DNA from: Planctomycetota bacterium
GTDB taxonomy: Bacteria; Planctomycetota; PLA2; JAEUHO01
DNA length: 64,000 nucleotides
Assembly: GCA_020631815.1 (NCBI GenBank)
Contig: JACKGW010000011.1
Location: 1 to 64,000, forward strand
Direction of reading: 5' to 3'
A model generated the notes under the pieces. The model worked only from the letters and a program-made list of their open reading frames with translations, made no database searches and was not told where the DNA came from. Positions 47,904 to 57,773 of the stretch are shown in pieces (the stretch's first letter is position 1; every line of letters starts with the position of its first letter). The translations under genes were made by a program, and so were the position numbers.

Positions 47904-49328
47904 ATGCGGAAGATCCTGACAGGGCTCTGCGCCCTGGGTCTGCTGGCGGCCGTCGCCGCTCCGGCGCTTGCCGACGGCAGCGCTCGCGACGTGCAGGCTG
48001 CGCTCGACAGCTACTTGGCGCACGACACGGCCGATGTGGCGTTGGTCGGTGGGCCCGGCAGCGCGGGCTACGACAACGGTTTCTGGATCCGTGGCGGCGA
48101 CTTCCTGCTGCGTGCCAACGTCACGCTGCAGGCCCGCTTCGAGGCCATGGACTACGACGAGACCCAGCCCCCGGAGATCGGGGGCGGCAACATGATCGTA
48201 GGTGGCTTGGGACAGATCCTGCAGGTGCCCCAGGACTTCGGTGGCGACCTGTCGGGCTTCTCCCTGCCCCGTGCCACGCTGAAGCTCTCCGGCGAGGCCC
48301 CCTGCAACATCCGCTGGTACATGGAGCTCGAATTCGGCCACTTCGGCCGTGACGCTCTCGAAGCTCGCCTCGGCGACGTCACGCCGGAGAACCTCGGCTC
48401 GACGTGGTGGCGTGACTTGGGCCAGAGCTACAACTACGACAACACACGTGAGGCGTGGATCGAGTGGGGCTGCAGCGACGCGCTCAATTTCCGCATGGGC
48501 CAGATCGCCCTGCCGACCACGCGTCAGCTCATGGTCAAGCCCGAGCTGCAGCAGTTCGTCGACATCTCGCTGGCGTCGGCCTTCACGGGCCAGTTGCTTC
48601 CGGGATACACGGATCGCAACCGCGACCACGGCCTGATGATCCACGGTGCCTTCGGCTGCAACAGCGAGTGGAGCTACATGCTGGCGATCACCAACGGTGA
48701 CGGCGGCGACAGCATCCGCAACGTGCTCGACCACCGCACCTCGGACGGTCTGGCCTTCAGCGGTCGCCTGAACTGGGCGTTCGCCAAGCCGATCGGCTAC
48801 CAGGAGGGTGCGCTGGCCCAGGAGACCTGCGGCCTGTACGGCGAGATCGGCGCCTGGGGCTTCACCTACGCGGATCGCGTCGACAAGCCGCACACGGTCA
48901 TCGCCGACACGACGCGCTACGGCGTGGACGTGGCCCTGGGCTACGGCGGCTTCTCGTTCACGGGTGCGTACACGATCGGCACGGACGAGAACATCCTCGG
49001 CGCGGGCTTCGACGTCGATTACACGGCGTGGCTGGCCCAGATCGGCTACCACTTCCCGGGTACGGCCTGGGAGCTGGCAGCGCGCGCCAGCAACTACGAC
49101 GTCGATCCCGCGGGTGGCGGCGGTGGTTCGGTCAGCGAGCTGGCCTTTGCGATCAACTACTACCTGAACGGTCACGGCAACAAGTTCACGGTGGACATCA
49201 GCTTCTTCGAGGGCAACGACCCCGGTTCGATCCTGATCTGGGACGCCTACACGGGTATCGGTGGCTACGCCTTCGGCGAAGAGACCTTTGGGACTCTTCT
49301 CCGCTTCCAGTGGCAGCTCGCGCTGTAG
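47904..49328 (+). CDS. OprO/OprP-like porin, array copy 6
   Basis: An intact 474-residue porin with AAGGGAGG upstream of the ATG at 47904. The signal is MRKILTGLCALGLLAAVAA. Loop 1 is IGGGNMIVGGLGQILQVP, loop 2 is GDVTPENLGSTWWRDLG and a late loop is TDENILGAGFDVDY. The barrel and the four conserved Cys match the other copies. It is followed by module B, almost identical to that after porin 4. It is the last intact copy. Confidence 0.95.
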   Translation: MRKILTGLCALGLLAAVAAPALADGSARDVQAALDSYLAHDTADVALVGGPGSAGYDNGFWIRGGDFLLRANVTLQARFEAMDYDETQPPEIGGGNMIVGGLGQILQVPQDFGGDLSGFSLPRATLKLSGEAPCNIRWYMELEFGHFGRDALEARLGDVTPENLGSTWWRDLGQSYNYDNTREAWIEWGCSDALNFRMGQIALPTTRQLMVKPELQQFVDISLASAFTGQLLPGYTDRNRDHGLMIHGAFGCNSEWSYMLAITNGDGGDSIRNVLDHRTSDGLAFSGRLNWAFAKPIGYQEGALAQETCGLYGEIGAWGFTYADRVDKPHTVIADTTRYGVDVALGYGGFSFTGAYTIGTDENILGAGFDVDYTAWLAQIGYHFPGTAWELAARASNYDVDPAGGGGGSVSELAFAINYYLNGHGNKFTVDISFFEGNDPGSILIWDAYTGIGGYAFGEETFGTLLRFQWQLAL

Positions 49329-49592
49329 TGAGGTGATCTACCGAGGTGCGGATGTGCGGCTCGCCGAGTGCTCGGCCCCGTGAGAGGTGCAGGAGGGGTA
49401 CGGAATAGCCCTCCTGCCACGAGGGCGCTAGCCCGAGTGCCGAGTCCGCGCGGGAGCGCGGAACGAGTTCTCGGGTTCTCTGCCTCAGCTGCCACGCGAT
49501 CCGCTCCTTGAGTAGCTCGGCTACGAGGCGTCGCGGATCGCTTGGCGGCGCCTTCGCCCTGACGAGCCGGCGTGTGCCGGAAGCTGACCCAT
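49326..49592 (+). repeat. 3' module B, copy 2
   Basis: It matches 45636-45902 except for about two bases (for example GGATGTGCGG for GGAAGTGCGG). The repeated hairpin follows at 49593-49623. Confidence 0.75.
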
Positions 49593-49623
49593 CGGGCCGT
49601 CGCGACGAGGTCGCGGCGGCCCG
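49593..49623 (+). terminator. Repeated terminator-like hairpin after porin 6
   Basis: A 13-base stem identical to that at 45903, followed by GCGTTCGTTGGGGG. Confidence 0.6.
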
Positions 49624-49861
49624 CGTTCGTTGGGGGTGGGCTGGGTCGGCCGCGGGGTGTGGACGCGCTGGGCATCGGGGTTGCCGATGGTGGGGCCACG
49701 TTCGCGCCCGTGAGCCGATCCAGGGGCCTCACCCTGGAGGTGTGCACGTGGCATCATGGGGCCGTTGACGGCCTACCTGGGGAGGCGGGCGTCAGGGTCA
49801 TGCCCGGGATGGCGCGGGTCTGCTCGCACGCGGGCCGCGTACTGGGTGGGAGGAAGCTCAC

Positions 49862-51290
49862 ATGCATCGCTTCGTCATGGGTTTCTGCGCCCTCGCGCTC
49901 GTGATCGGCGCCGCCGCAGCTCCGGCGTTGGCCGACGGTAGCGCCCGCGACGTCCAGGCCGCGCTCGACAGCTACTTGGCGCACGACACGGCCGACGTGG
50001 CCCTCGTCGGCGGCCCCGGTAGCGCCGGCTACGACAACGGGTTCTGGATCCGCGGCGGCGACTTCCTGCTTCGTGCTGATATCACGCTCCAGCGCTTCCG
50101 GGAGCCACCGGACTGGAAACAGAGTCACGCTGCCCGAGGCTCGGTGGAGGCAGCAGGCTCGTGCGCGAAGCAGGCCCATTCGCTTTCCGATACCACCGAC
50201 TTCGGCGAAAGGGACATCCGGCTTCTCAGCCCCCGCGCGACACTCAAGCTGTCCGGCGAGCGCCCTGCAGCGATGCGCTGGTACATGGAGCTCGGTTCGG
50301 CCTTTGGCCACTGACGTCGTCGAGAACGACCTCGCAGGCCCCTTCCGCCTACTCCAGCCGCGTCAGCCTGGGGCGCGCTACACCGGGCAGGCCTGGCGCC
50401 TTCCGACAGCACGCTGCGGGCGTGGATCGAGTGGGGCTGCAGCGACACGCTCAACTTCCGCATGGGCCAGATTGCCCTGCGGCGACACTGACAGCTCTGG
50501 GTCAAGCCAGAGGCTGCAGCGGTTCATCTGGACATCCTCACTTCAGCATCGGCTGTCGGCCGAGCCCGCCCCAGTACCCACGGATCACCGCGCGACCGCC
50601 TCATGATCCGGCGTGTTCGGCTGCAAGGCGAGTGGGCGGGCCACATGCTGGCGGTCACCAACGGTGACGGCGGCGACAACTCACCAGCGTGCTCGACCAC
50701 CGGAGCTCGGATGGTCTGGCCTTCAGCGGCCGCCTGAACTGGGCCTTCGCCAAGTCGATCGGCTACCAGGAGGTGCGCTGGCCCAGGAGACCTGCGGTTG
50801 GTACGGCGAGATCGGGGCGCCGGGCTTCACCTACGCCGACCGCATGGACCTCGTGGCCATCGCGCCGACAGCACGCTGGCATCGATGTCGCCCTTGGGCT
50901 GGGGGTGGCTTCTCTCCTTCACGGTGCCTGCAGCGGTAGGATCGGACAGCGACTTCCTGATCCCCAGCAACGGCGGCCTGGACTACACCGCGTGGCTCGC
51001 GCAGCTCGGCTACCACTTCCCCGGCACCGCCTGCAAATCGCAGCCCGCGCGAGCAACTGGTCGACGCATCCAGCAGCAACGCTGGCGCAACGACGGAGCT
51101 GGCGTTCGCCATCAGCTACTACCTGAACGGCCACGGGAACAAGTTCGCTCGACATCAGCGGCTTCTTCAGGGGCACCGACGCCGGCGCTCGTTCCTGATC
51201 TGGGACCGCGTACACCGGCATCGGTGACGCCGCGTTCGGCGACGAGACCTACGGAACGCTGCTGCGCTTCCAGTGGCAGCTCGCCTGTAG
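49862..51290 (+). pseudogene. Porin array copy 7, frameshifted
   Basis: The first 75 codons are clean (MHRFVMGFCALALVIG, ARDVQAALDSYL, GFWIRGGDFLLRADITLQ). From about 50090 single-base gains and losses break the frame every 30-100 bases. Recognisable pieces in all three frames are PRATLKLSGE, RGSSGAA for REAWIEWGC, RTSDG/RSSDGLAFSGRLNW, GWYGEIG and DYTAWLAQLGYHFPG. The last codons (QWQLA) end at TAG 51290. Protein-level order matches intact copies, so the gene is either recently broken or badly sequenced. Confidence 0.8.
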
Positions 51291-51472
51291 TGGTGGTCTG
51301 CCGAGGGTGGGGATGTGCGGCTCGCCGAGTGCTCCGTGGCCGGCGCGATCCCTTCCGTGAGTAAGCTCGGCTACGAGGCGTCGCGGATCGCTTAGCGCCC
51401 TGCGCCCTGACAGGCCGACGAGAACGGGGAAGCGGATCAAGCGGGCCGTCGCGACGATGTCGCGGCGGCCCG
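51290..51472 (+). repeat. Degraded 3' module B and terminator-like hairpin
   Basis: Fragments of module B (GTGCGGCTCGCCGAGTGCTC, AAGCTCGGCTACGAGGCGTC) are followed by an intact copy of the 13-base-stem hairpin at 51442-51472. The middle of the module is missing. Confidence 0.6.
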
Positions 51473-51656
51473 CTTACATCTTTCCCGCGCCGTGTCTCGG
51501 AGGGGCGACCGCCTGGAGCCGCCGTCCTTGCAGATCCTCGCAGGAGTCGTGACGAGATGGTGACCCATGGCGCAGCTTTTCACGATGCTTGTGCCTGCAG
51601 CGGCCGATTCGCGCCCCTGGTGAATCCAGGCGGTCCCGTGCCACTGGGCTGCGACC

Positions 51657-51674
51657 GGACGCCTGGAGGCGTCC
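51657..51674 (+). promoter_or_regulatory. Leader hairpin of porin 8
   Basis: The stem GGACGCC/GGCGTCC with a short TGGA loop follows CGTGCCACTGGGC. It is the same element as in the intact copies with another stem sequence; two loop bases seem to be missing. Confidence 0.5.
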
Positions 51675-51731
51675 TCGTGTTTCTCGAGCGCACACCTCTT
51701 CGCGTGTACTCCTCGACCAGGGAAGAAAACA

Positions 51732-53174
51732 GCGCCATCGCATCGTGACCTTGGTGCCCTTGCGCTCGCGGTCAGCGTGGCCGCGGCCCGGCCCCTGGCC
51801 GACGGCAGCGCCCGCGACGTCAGGCGGCGCCTTTCGTGCAGCTACTGGCGCACGACACGGCCGACGGCGTGGCCTCGTAGGGGCCCCGGTAGCGCCGGCT
51901 ACGACAACGGCGGCTTCTGGATCGCAGCGGCAACCTTGCTGCGTGCCAACGCGTTGCTGCAGGCCCGCTCCGAGGGCCATGGACTACGATGAGTCGCGGC
52001 CCCGAGACCGCTGGCGGCACCCGTGTCGTCACGTCTCACCCAGAGTCTCGCGAGATGGCGACTTCGGCGGTGACCTGTCGGGCTTTTCACCGCGCGCGAC
52101 GCTCAAGCTGTCGGCAAGCGCCACTGCAACATCCGTTGGTACATGGGCTCGGAAAGTTCGGCCACTGGGGCCTGACGTGCTCAGCGCAGGCCAACACTGT
52201 CAACCAGTTCATCAACCTTCGGCAACGGGCCCCACCTTCCAGAGCAGCAGCCTTCCGGCAACACGCGGGGAAGCGTGGATCAGTGGGGTTACGGCTTGCG
52301 ACGCTCAACTTTCCGCATGGGCCAGATCGCCCTGCCGACGACGCGTCAGCTCATGTGGTCAAACCCGAGCTGCGGCAGTTCGTGGACATCTCGCTGGCGT
52401 CGGCCTTCACGGGCCACAATCCTGCCAGGCTACACGGATCGCAACCACGCGACCACGGCCTGATGATCCACGGCGCGTTCCACCGGCTGCAGCGAGTGGA
52501 AGAGCGTACTGGCGATCACCAACGGTGACGGCGACAGCATCCGCAACGTGCTGGATCCACCGCACCTCGGACGGTCTGGCCCTTCAGCGGCGGTCACTGA
52601 ACTGGGCGTTCGCCAAACCGATCGGCTACCAGGAGAGTGCGCTCGCCCAGAGACCTGCGGTCTCTACGGCGGCAGATCGGTGCGTGGGGAACTTCACCTA
52701 CACCGACCGCACGGACAAGCCGCACCAGGTCTGGGCGACTGGACCCTCTACGGCGTGGATCTGGCGCTGGTACGGGTGGCTTCTCGTTCACCGGCGCCTA
52801 CACCGTGGTACGGCGGCGACTACGTGTTCAACGGCGGCCAGGATGTCGGCTTCACGATGGTTGGCTGGATCGGCTACCACCCTTCCCAGGCACGGCCTGG
52901 GGCTGGCAGCCCACGCGCCAGCAGCATTTACGACAAATGGACCAGGGGGGTGCAGGCGGCGGCGGCACGGCTCGGTCAGCGGCAGGCTGGCCTTCGCGAT
53001 CAACTACTACCTGAACGGCCACGGCAAGCAAGTTCACGGTCGACATCAGCTTCTTCCGGGGCAACGATCGGGCTCGGTCATGATCTGGGACGCCTACACC
53101 GGCATCGGCAACGCGGCGCTGGCGAAGAAGACCTTCGGCACGCTTTGCTCCGCTGGTGGCAGCTCGCGCTGTAG
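51732..53174 (+). pseudogene. Porin array copy 8, frameshifted
   Basis: The start codon region is corrupted (CGCCATCGCATCGTGACC aligns with CATGCATCGCATCGTGA of copy 9). Pieces of the signal, DGSARDV, AGYDNGG, PRATLKLS, ARSPCRRRVS for MGQIALPTTRQ, FVDISLASAFTG, RDHGLMIHGAF, FAINYYLNGHG and the end QLAL are spread over three frames up to TAG 53174. At least 20 indels are needed. The order of pieces is complete, so no large deletion has occurred. Confidence 0.75.
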
Positions 53175-53228
53175 GGCGTAGCCATTCCTGACGTGCTCAG
53201 CGCAGTTGCGCCAGGCGCACTTTCCTGA

Positions 53229-53259
53229 CGGGCCGTCGCAGGCTACTCGCGGCGGCCCG
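53229..53259 (+). terminator. Degenerate repeated hairpin after porin 8
   Basis: GACGGGCCGTCGC and CTCGCGGCGGCCCGC keep the outer arms; the apex is disturbed. Confidence 0.45.
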
Positions 53260-53270
53260 CTCGACTGCCT

Positions 53271-54315
53271 TCAGTCGATGCGACAGATGCCGAACTGGAT
53301 TGGCACCCGCTGATCGTGCGCAGGAAGCGCGGGTGGGACCGAGCGGTTCCAGATGTTATGAACGCTGACTGCGTGCCCCATGCTGTGCGTCACGGCACGG
53401 CTCCAAGCCGTCAGCAGTGGAAGCGGGTTGTGGGGGGCGCTGTCTGGAGCATGGGTACCGATCGGCGGACCATCCGGGTTCAAGGCCGATCACGAAAGGC
53501 GACGGGCCACGTGGGTCCGCCGGGCCACCTGGCTCGTGGCCCGCAGAGTTGGTCACGGGCAGCGTGTTCCCGTCCGGGGAGGCACACCCAGATCCCATGC
53601 CCACCGGAGACAGGAACGACCTCCAGCGAAGACGTGGAGGTGCGGTCAGAACGGCGTGGACCGCGTCCGATTTCAGGCGACGAAGAGGCGCTCGTCGCGG
53701 GGGTGCCAGGAAGAGGTGCGGATCGCCGCGACGTTCCGCGCTTTGACCTCAAGAAGAACGTCTCGGTGCTCCAGCTTCTTCACCGGCGTCCCAGCAGCCA
53801 GGGCCCCGACGGTGATCCGGCGAACGCGTGGCAAATGCCCACCACGACATCATGGGGACGCCGCCCGCTGCAAGATCCGCAGGAATGGGCACTACCGCCA
53901 GGCGCTCGTGGGTGGCGAGGTCGAACCTGCAGCCAGGCTCGCGTCCGATGCGATCGACAGCCAAAGCTGGCGGTCGTCATGCCACAGGTGGAACATCCAG
54001 CCACGGTGGGTAGGTCGGCAACATGGCGAAAGTCGTCGTCCGCCATGACGACGACCGTTACAGGCGCTTCGTCGCCAACGCGTAGAGACGGCAGTGAACG
54101 GCTGAGTGCGCAGGCATTACCCCGGAACAGCCGGATTGGCCGCAGAAATTGGCGGCAGAGTGCTGGGACCGCGCTGGATCCTGAACCGCGGAGGGAGGGA
54201 GGCGTCCGAAATAACCTCGATTGGCCACCACAGGACCGCCCTTCACCCCCGTTCGAGACCCTCCGCAACCCGGCAAGGGAATTGCAGCTACGAGGGTGGC
54301 CGGTAGCGCACGCAT
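53271..54315 (-). pseudogene. Predicted lipoprotein with beta-propeller-like motifs, frameshifted
   Basis: A reverse-strand gene between porins 8 and 9. It starts at ATG 54315 with a lipoprotein-like signal (MRALPATLVAAIPLPGCGGS). The following pieces, from different frames, are WMFHLWHDDRQLWLSIASD, RFDLATHERLAVVPIPADL, RITVGALAAGTPVKKLEHRD, RTSSWHPRDERLFVA and ASPDGNTLPVTNSAGHEPG. The W-x-PRDERLFVA and SPDGNTLPVTNS units resemble TolB/PD40 propeller blades. It ends near FGICRID. The overall fold is inferred from two or three motifs. No intact frame exceeds about 90 residues. Confidence 0.4.
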
Positions 54316-54535
54316 GTCTGATGGGTCCGCGGCTGGTCTTGCAGCTCGCACGTCATTCCTGTGCGGTCGAAACCGCCCAGAAGGGCGAGAGCATACGTGG
54401 CGGCAGCCCCACTGGGTCGTGACGCGCCCGTGACGGCGGGCGCCGCCGGCCCAGGGACTCAAGCAGGTCAGCGGGCGGGACGATCAAACCGCCCTGGCGG
54501 CCCCGAGTACCTCCGTGCCACACTGGGCCACCTGC

Positions 54536-54555
54536 GGACGCCAGGGAGGGCGTTC
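54536..54555 (+). promoter_or_regulatory. Leader hairpin of porin 9
   Basis: The stem GGACGCC/GGCGTTC (one G-U pair) with loop AGGGAG follows CGTGCCACACTGGG, 52 bases before the ATG. Confidence 0.6.
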
Positions 54556-54607
54556 CCACCGTTCCCGCGCACGCCGTCTGGCGTGCTCGATCAGGAGGAA
54601 GGCAAGC

Positions 54608-56044
54608 ATGCATCGCATCGTGATGGGCCTCGGCGCCCTCGCGCTCGTGGTCGGTGTCTCGGCCGCCCCGGCCTTGGCCGACGGCAGCGCCCGCGACGTC
54701 CAGGCCGCGCTCGACAGCTACTTGGCGCACGACACGGCCGACGTGGCCCTCGTCGGCGGCCCCGGTAGCGCCGGCTACGACAACGGGTTCTGGATCCGCG
54801 GCGGGGACTTCCTGCTGCGCGCCAACGTCACGCTCCAGGCGCGCTTCGAGGCGTTCGACCACGATGAGACGCAGCCTCCGGAGACCTCTGGCGGCGGCGG
54901 CATCTTGATGACGGCCCAGCAGGCGCTCCCGACGGACTTCGGCGGCGACCTGTCGGGCTTCTCGCTGCCCCGCGCCACGCTGAAGCTGTCGGGCGAAGCG
55001 CCCTGCAACATCCGCTGGTACATGGAGCTCGAGTTCGGCCACTTCGGTCGTGATGCGCTCTCGAGGCTCGCGGCGCGCTGTGCGGCACGGACTTCTGCGG
55101 ACCAGTTCACCCAGTTCAACTTGGGCCCGTTCTTTAAACAGCAACTTCGACAGCACGCGCGGGCGTGGGATCGGAGTGGGGCTGCGGCGACGCGCTGCTT
55201 CCGCATGGGCCAGATCGCCCTGCCGACGACCCATCAGCTCTGGTCAAGCCCGAGCTGCAGCAGTTCATCGACATCTCGATGGCCACGGCCTTCACGGGCC
55301 GCTCCTGCCTGGCTACACGGATCGCAACCGCGATACGGTCATGATCCCACGGTGCGTTCGGCTGCAACAGCGGGTGGGCACCCATGCTGGCAGTCACCAA
55401 CGGTGACGGCGGCGACAGCATCCACAACGTCACCGACCACCGCACCTCGGGACGGTCTGGCCTTCAGCAGCCACCTGAACTGGGCGTTCGCCAAGCCGAT
55501 CGGCTACCAGGAGAACGCACTGGCCCGGAGACCTGCGGTCTGTACGGCGAGATCGGTGCGTGAGGGCTTCACCTATGCCGACCGCACGGACAAAGCCGCA
55601 CACGGTCTGGGAACGACTGGACTGTCTACGGCGTCGACGTGGCCCTGGGCTGGGGGGCTTCTCGTTCACCGGCGCCTACACGATGGGCGACGTGACGGAC
55701 CTCTTCCTTGCGAATTGGTGAGCGTGGACTTACGATGCTTGGCTGGCCAGCTGGGTTGCCACTTCCCGGGCACTGCCTGGGGAGCTTTGACTTGCCGCCA
55801 GCAGCTTCGACATCATTTAACAACGGCGGCGGTGGTTCCCGGTCTCCGAAGCTGGCCACGCGATCAACTACTACCTCAGCAGCCACGGCAACGCAGGTTC
55901 TCGGTCGACATCAGCAGCAGCTTCTTCGAGGGCAACGACCCGGCTCGGTATGATCTGGGACGCCACACCGGCATCGGTGGCTACGCTCGGCGAAGAGACC
56001 TTCGGGACGCTGCTCCGCTTCCAGTGGCAGCTCCGCTCTGTGAG
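54608..56044 (+). pseudogene. Porin array copy 9, frameshifted
   Basis: The ATG at 54608 follows AGGAAGGCAAG. The first 150 codons are clean and give the signal MHRIVMGLGALALVVGVSA and loop 1 TSGGGGILMTAQQALPT. From about 55060 indels break the frame: RMGQIALPTT, MATAFTG, FAKPIGYQEN, TYADRTDK and YYLSSHGN appear in alternating frames. The end QWQL is near 56035. Loop 2 around 55060-55150 seems to have a different sequence (ARCAARTSADQFTQFNLGP). Confidence 0.8.
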
Positions 56045-56117
56045 TGAATTGATCTGCCGAGGTGCGGATGTGCGGCTCGCCGAGTGCTCGGCCCCGTGAG
56101 GAGAGGTGCGGGAAGGG

Positions 56118-57560
56118 GGTACCGGAATAGCCATCACGCCGTCAACTTAGCGGCCCTTCTTTCGGGCCCCGGCAGCAGGGTAGCTCCCTCAGCGCACGCC
56201 CCCCTCCGGGTCTTAGTCGTGGTGCAGGGTCGGCTGCCGCGGGTCTTGTCGGCCAGATTCGCCCGGGCGATCCGCAGGCTGCAGGCCAGCACCAGTCAGG
56301 TTTGTTGAGCGTCACGTCCAGGTTGGCCAGCTGGGTCATCAGGAAGGAAGGCAATACTCGAACGTCGCCGGGGTCGCCGCCGCGGCACGAGCAGCAGAAC
56401 AGCTTGGCGGCGGAGGGCTTCCCGGCTCGATGGCGGCCACCTCAGCGATCCGCCCTGCGCGTACGCATCGCCGTGTGCACGATGGCCGAGGCGTACAGCT
56501 GCACTGGCCACCACGGTGGCGTTGCCACCCGGTAGAAGCAACGGGTTGAGCACCTCCAGGTCGTGGAACATCCGCTCCTCCCAGCGGTCGTCGTAAGGAT
56601 CACGGTACCCACCGCCGAGAGGCGCTCCGGATCAGCACGTTCGTCACGAACTCGTAGGTCTTCGCCCCGAGCGTGAAGCGAACCAGCCGCCGGCAGCTTT
56701 CGCACGTGCGCCCAGCGTGATGAGCAGGTCCTCAGGATCCGCCCCGGTACTCCAAGTGACGGAAGCTCCTCGCCCGGCTCCACCTTCCGTTGTTCGGGCG
56801 GCGAAACACCCAGACAGCCCGCAGGCGTCCCATCCGCGGAACGCGGGCGTCCGGCTGGCCAGTCACCCAGGGCCAGCGAGCCCTTCGGCAACCGGCTGAG
56901 CACCTCGCGCGCCGACAGCAGCTCGGCCTGCTCCAGCGTGTGCGAGTAGCCCAGGTGCTCGAGCGTCCGCCGCAGGTCATGTGGGCGAATCACGCCAGCA
57001 GCGGCTTTCGCCGTGTGCCCCTGCGTGATCTTCCAGCCCTTTCACGCCACCGGGTCAGCGTCGAGCCGTCGAAGATGTGGATCGCCGAGACACCTCCGAA
57101 AGGCGTCGGTGCCGCCCGCAAAGCGGGGCGGCTCGCTCGCGCCACGCTGTCGCGGAAGGCGGCAAACACCTCCCGCGAAGAAGTCCCACCGCAGGTCCCT
57201 CGCAACTGGAAGAACGCCTGGTGGGAGGACTCCACCGGCGGGTACCCATCCGGCCCCCGGAGGCCTCGCGGCCGCCGCCGACAGCGACGGCGCCCGCGGA
57301 CGACGGCCGTCAGAAGGCCACCATCCGCTCCAGCGTCACCGTCGCCGCTCGTCTCGCAGAAGCGCCTCGTAGAGCCGACGCCACCCAGCGCCGTCAGGTG
57401 CTCGTGCAGCAACTCAGTCACATAACGAGATCAATCTCGGGTTCGAGATGCCCCTTCGCCACGGGGAAGGTCCCTCCTGCCGGAGGAGGTCAGTGAGCGT
57501 CAGGCTCAAAGGAGGCCGACCCAGCGCTCCCTAAGTTGACGGCGATGGTACGGAATAGCC
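56118..57560 (-). mobile_element. IS4-family insertion sequence inside 3' module B
   Basis: Perfect 14-base terminal inverted repeats CGCCGTCAACTTAG (56137-56150) and CTAAGTTGACGGCG (57531-57544) bound about 1.4 kb. The flanks GGTACCGGAATAGCC (56118) and GGTACGGAATAGCC (57547) are a target duplication of about 14 bases from module B, whose uninterrupted form at 45699 reads GGTACGGAATAGCC. The end GCCGTCAACTTAG resembles IS4 ends. The element itself spans about 56133-57546. Confidence 0.85.
56160..57425 (-). pseudogene. IS4-family transposase, frameshifted
   Basis: Pieces in three frames give, in order, TELLHEHLTALG, HQAFFQLRGTCG, EVFAAFRDSVARASRP, HIFDGSTLTRW, RGTRRKPLLA, EQAELLSAREVLSRLPKGSL, ALGDWPAG, LGVSPPEQ, DPERLSA, FHDLEVLNPLL, QLYASAIVHTAMRT and LPSFLMTQLANLDVTLN. 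The DGSTL box holds the first catalytic Asp region, and the DLEVLN box is where the YREK-like helix of IS4 transposases lies, though the Tyr and Glu are not clear. At least six indels separate the pieces. Confidence 0.65.
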
Positions 57561-57773
57561 CTCCTGCCACGAGGGCGCTAGCCCGAGTGCCGAGTCCGCG
57601 CGGGAGCGCGGAACGAGTTCTCGGGTTCTCTGCCTCAGCTGCCACGCGATCCGCTCCTTGAGTAGCTCGGCTACGAGGCGTCGCGGATCGCTTGGCGGCG
57701 CCTTCGCCCTGACGAGCCGGCGTGTGCCGGAAGCTGACCCATCGGGCCGTCGCGACGATGTCGCGGCGGCCCG
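57547..57773 (+). repeat. Right part of split 3' module B and repeated hairpin
   Basis: Near-perfect continuation of module B from GGTACGGAATAGCC to CGGAAGCTGACCC, then the 13-base-stem hairpin at 57743-57773. It is clean sequence between two indel-rich stretches. The gap from 57780 to 58256 carries the block shared with 41758-41940 and a poor leader; I see no gene in it. Confidence 0.7.

Noticed and set aside
53316..54422. A 368-codon plus-strand frame between porins 8 and 9
   Set aside because: It has no recognisable protein features, whereas the minus strand shows a lipobox start and propeller-like motifs in order.
56790..57425. A 211-codon plus-strand frame in the IS element
   Set aside because: It is antisense to ordered IS4 transposase fragments bounded by inverted repeats.
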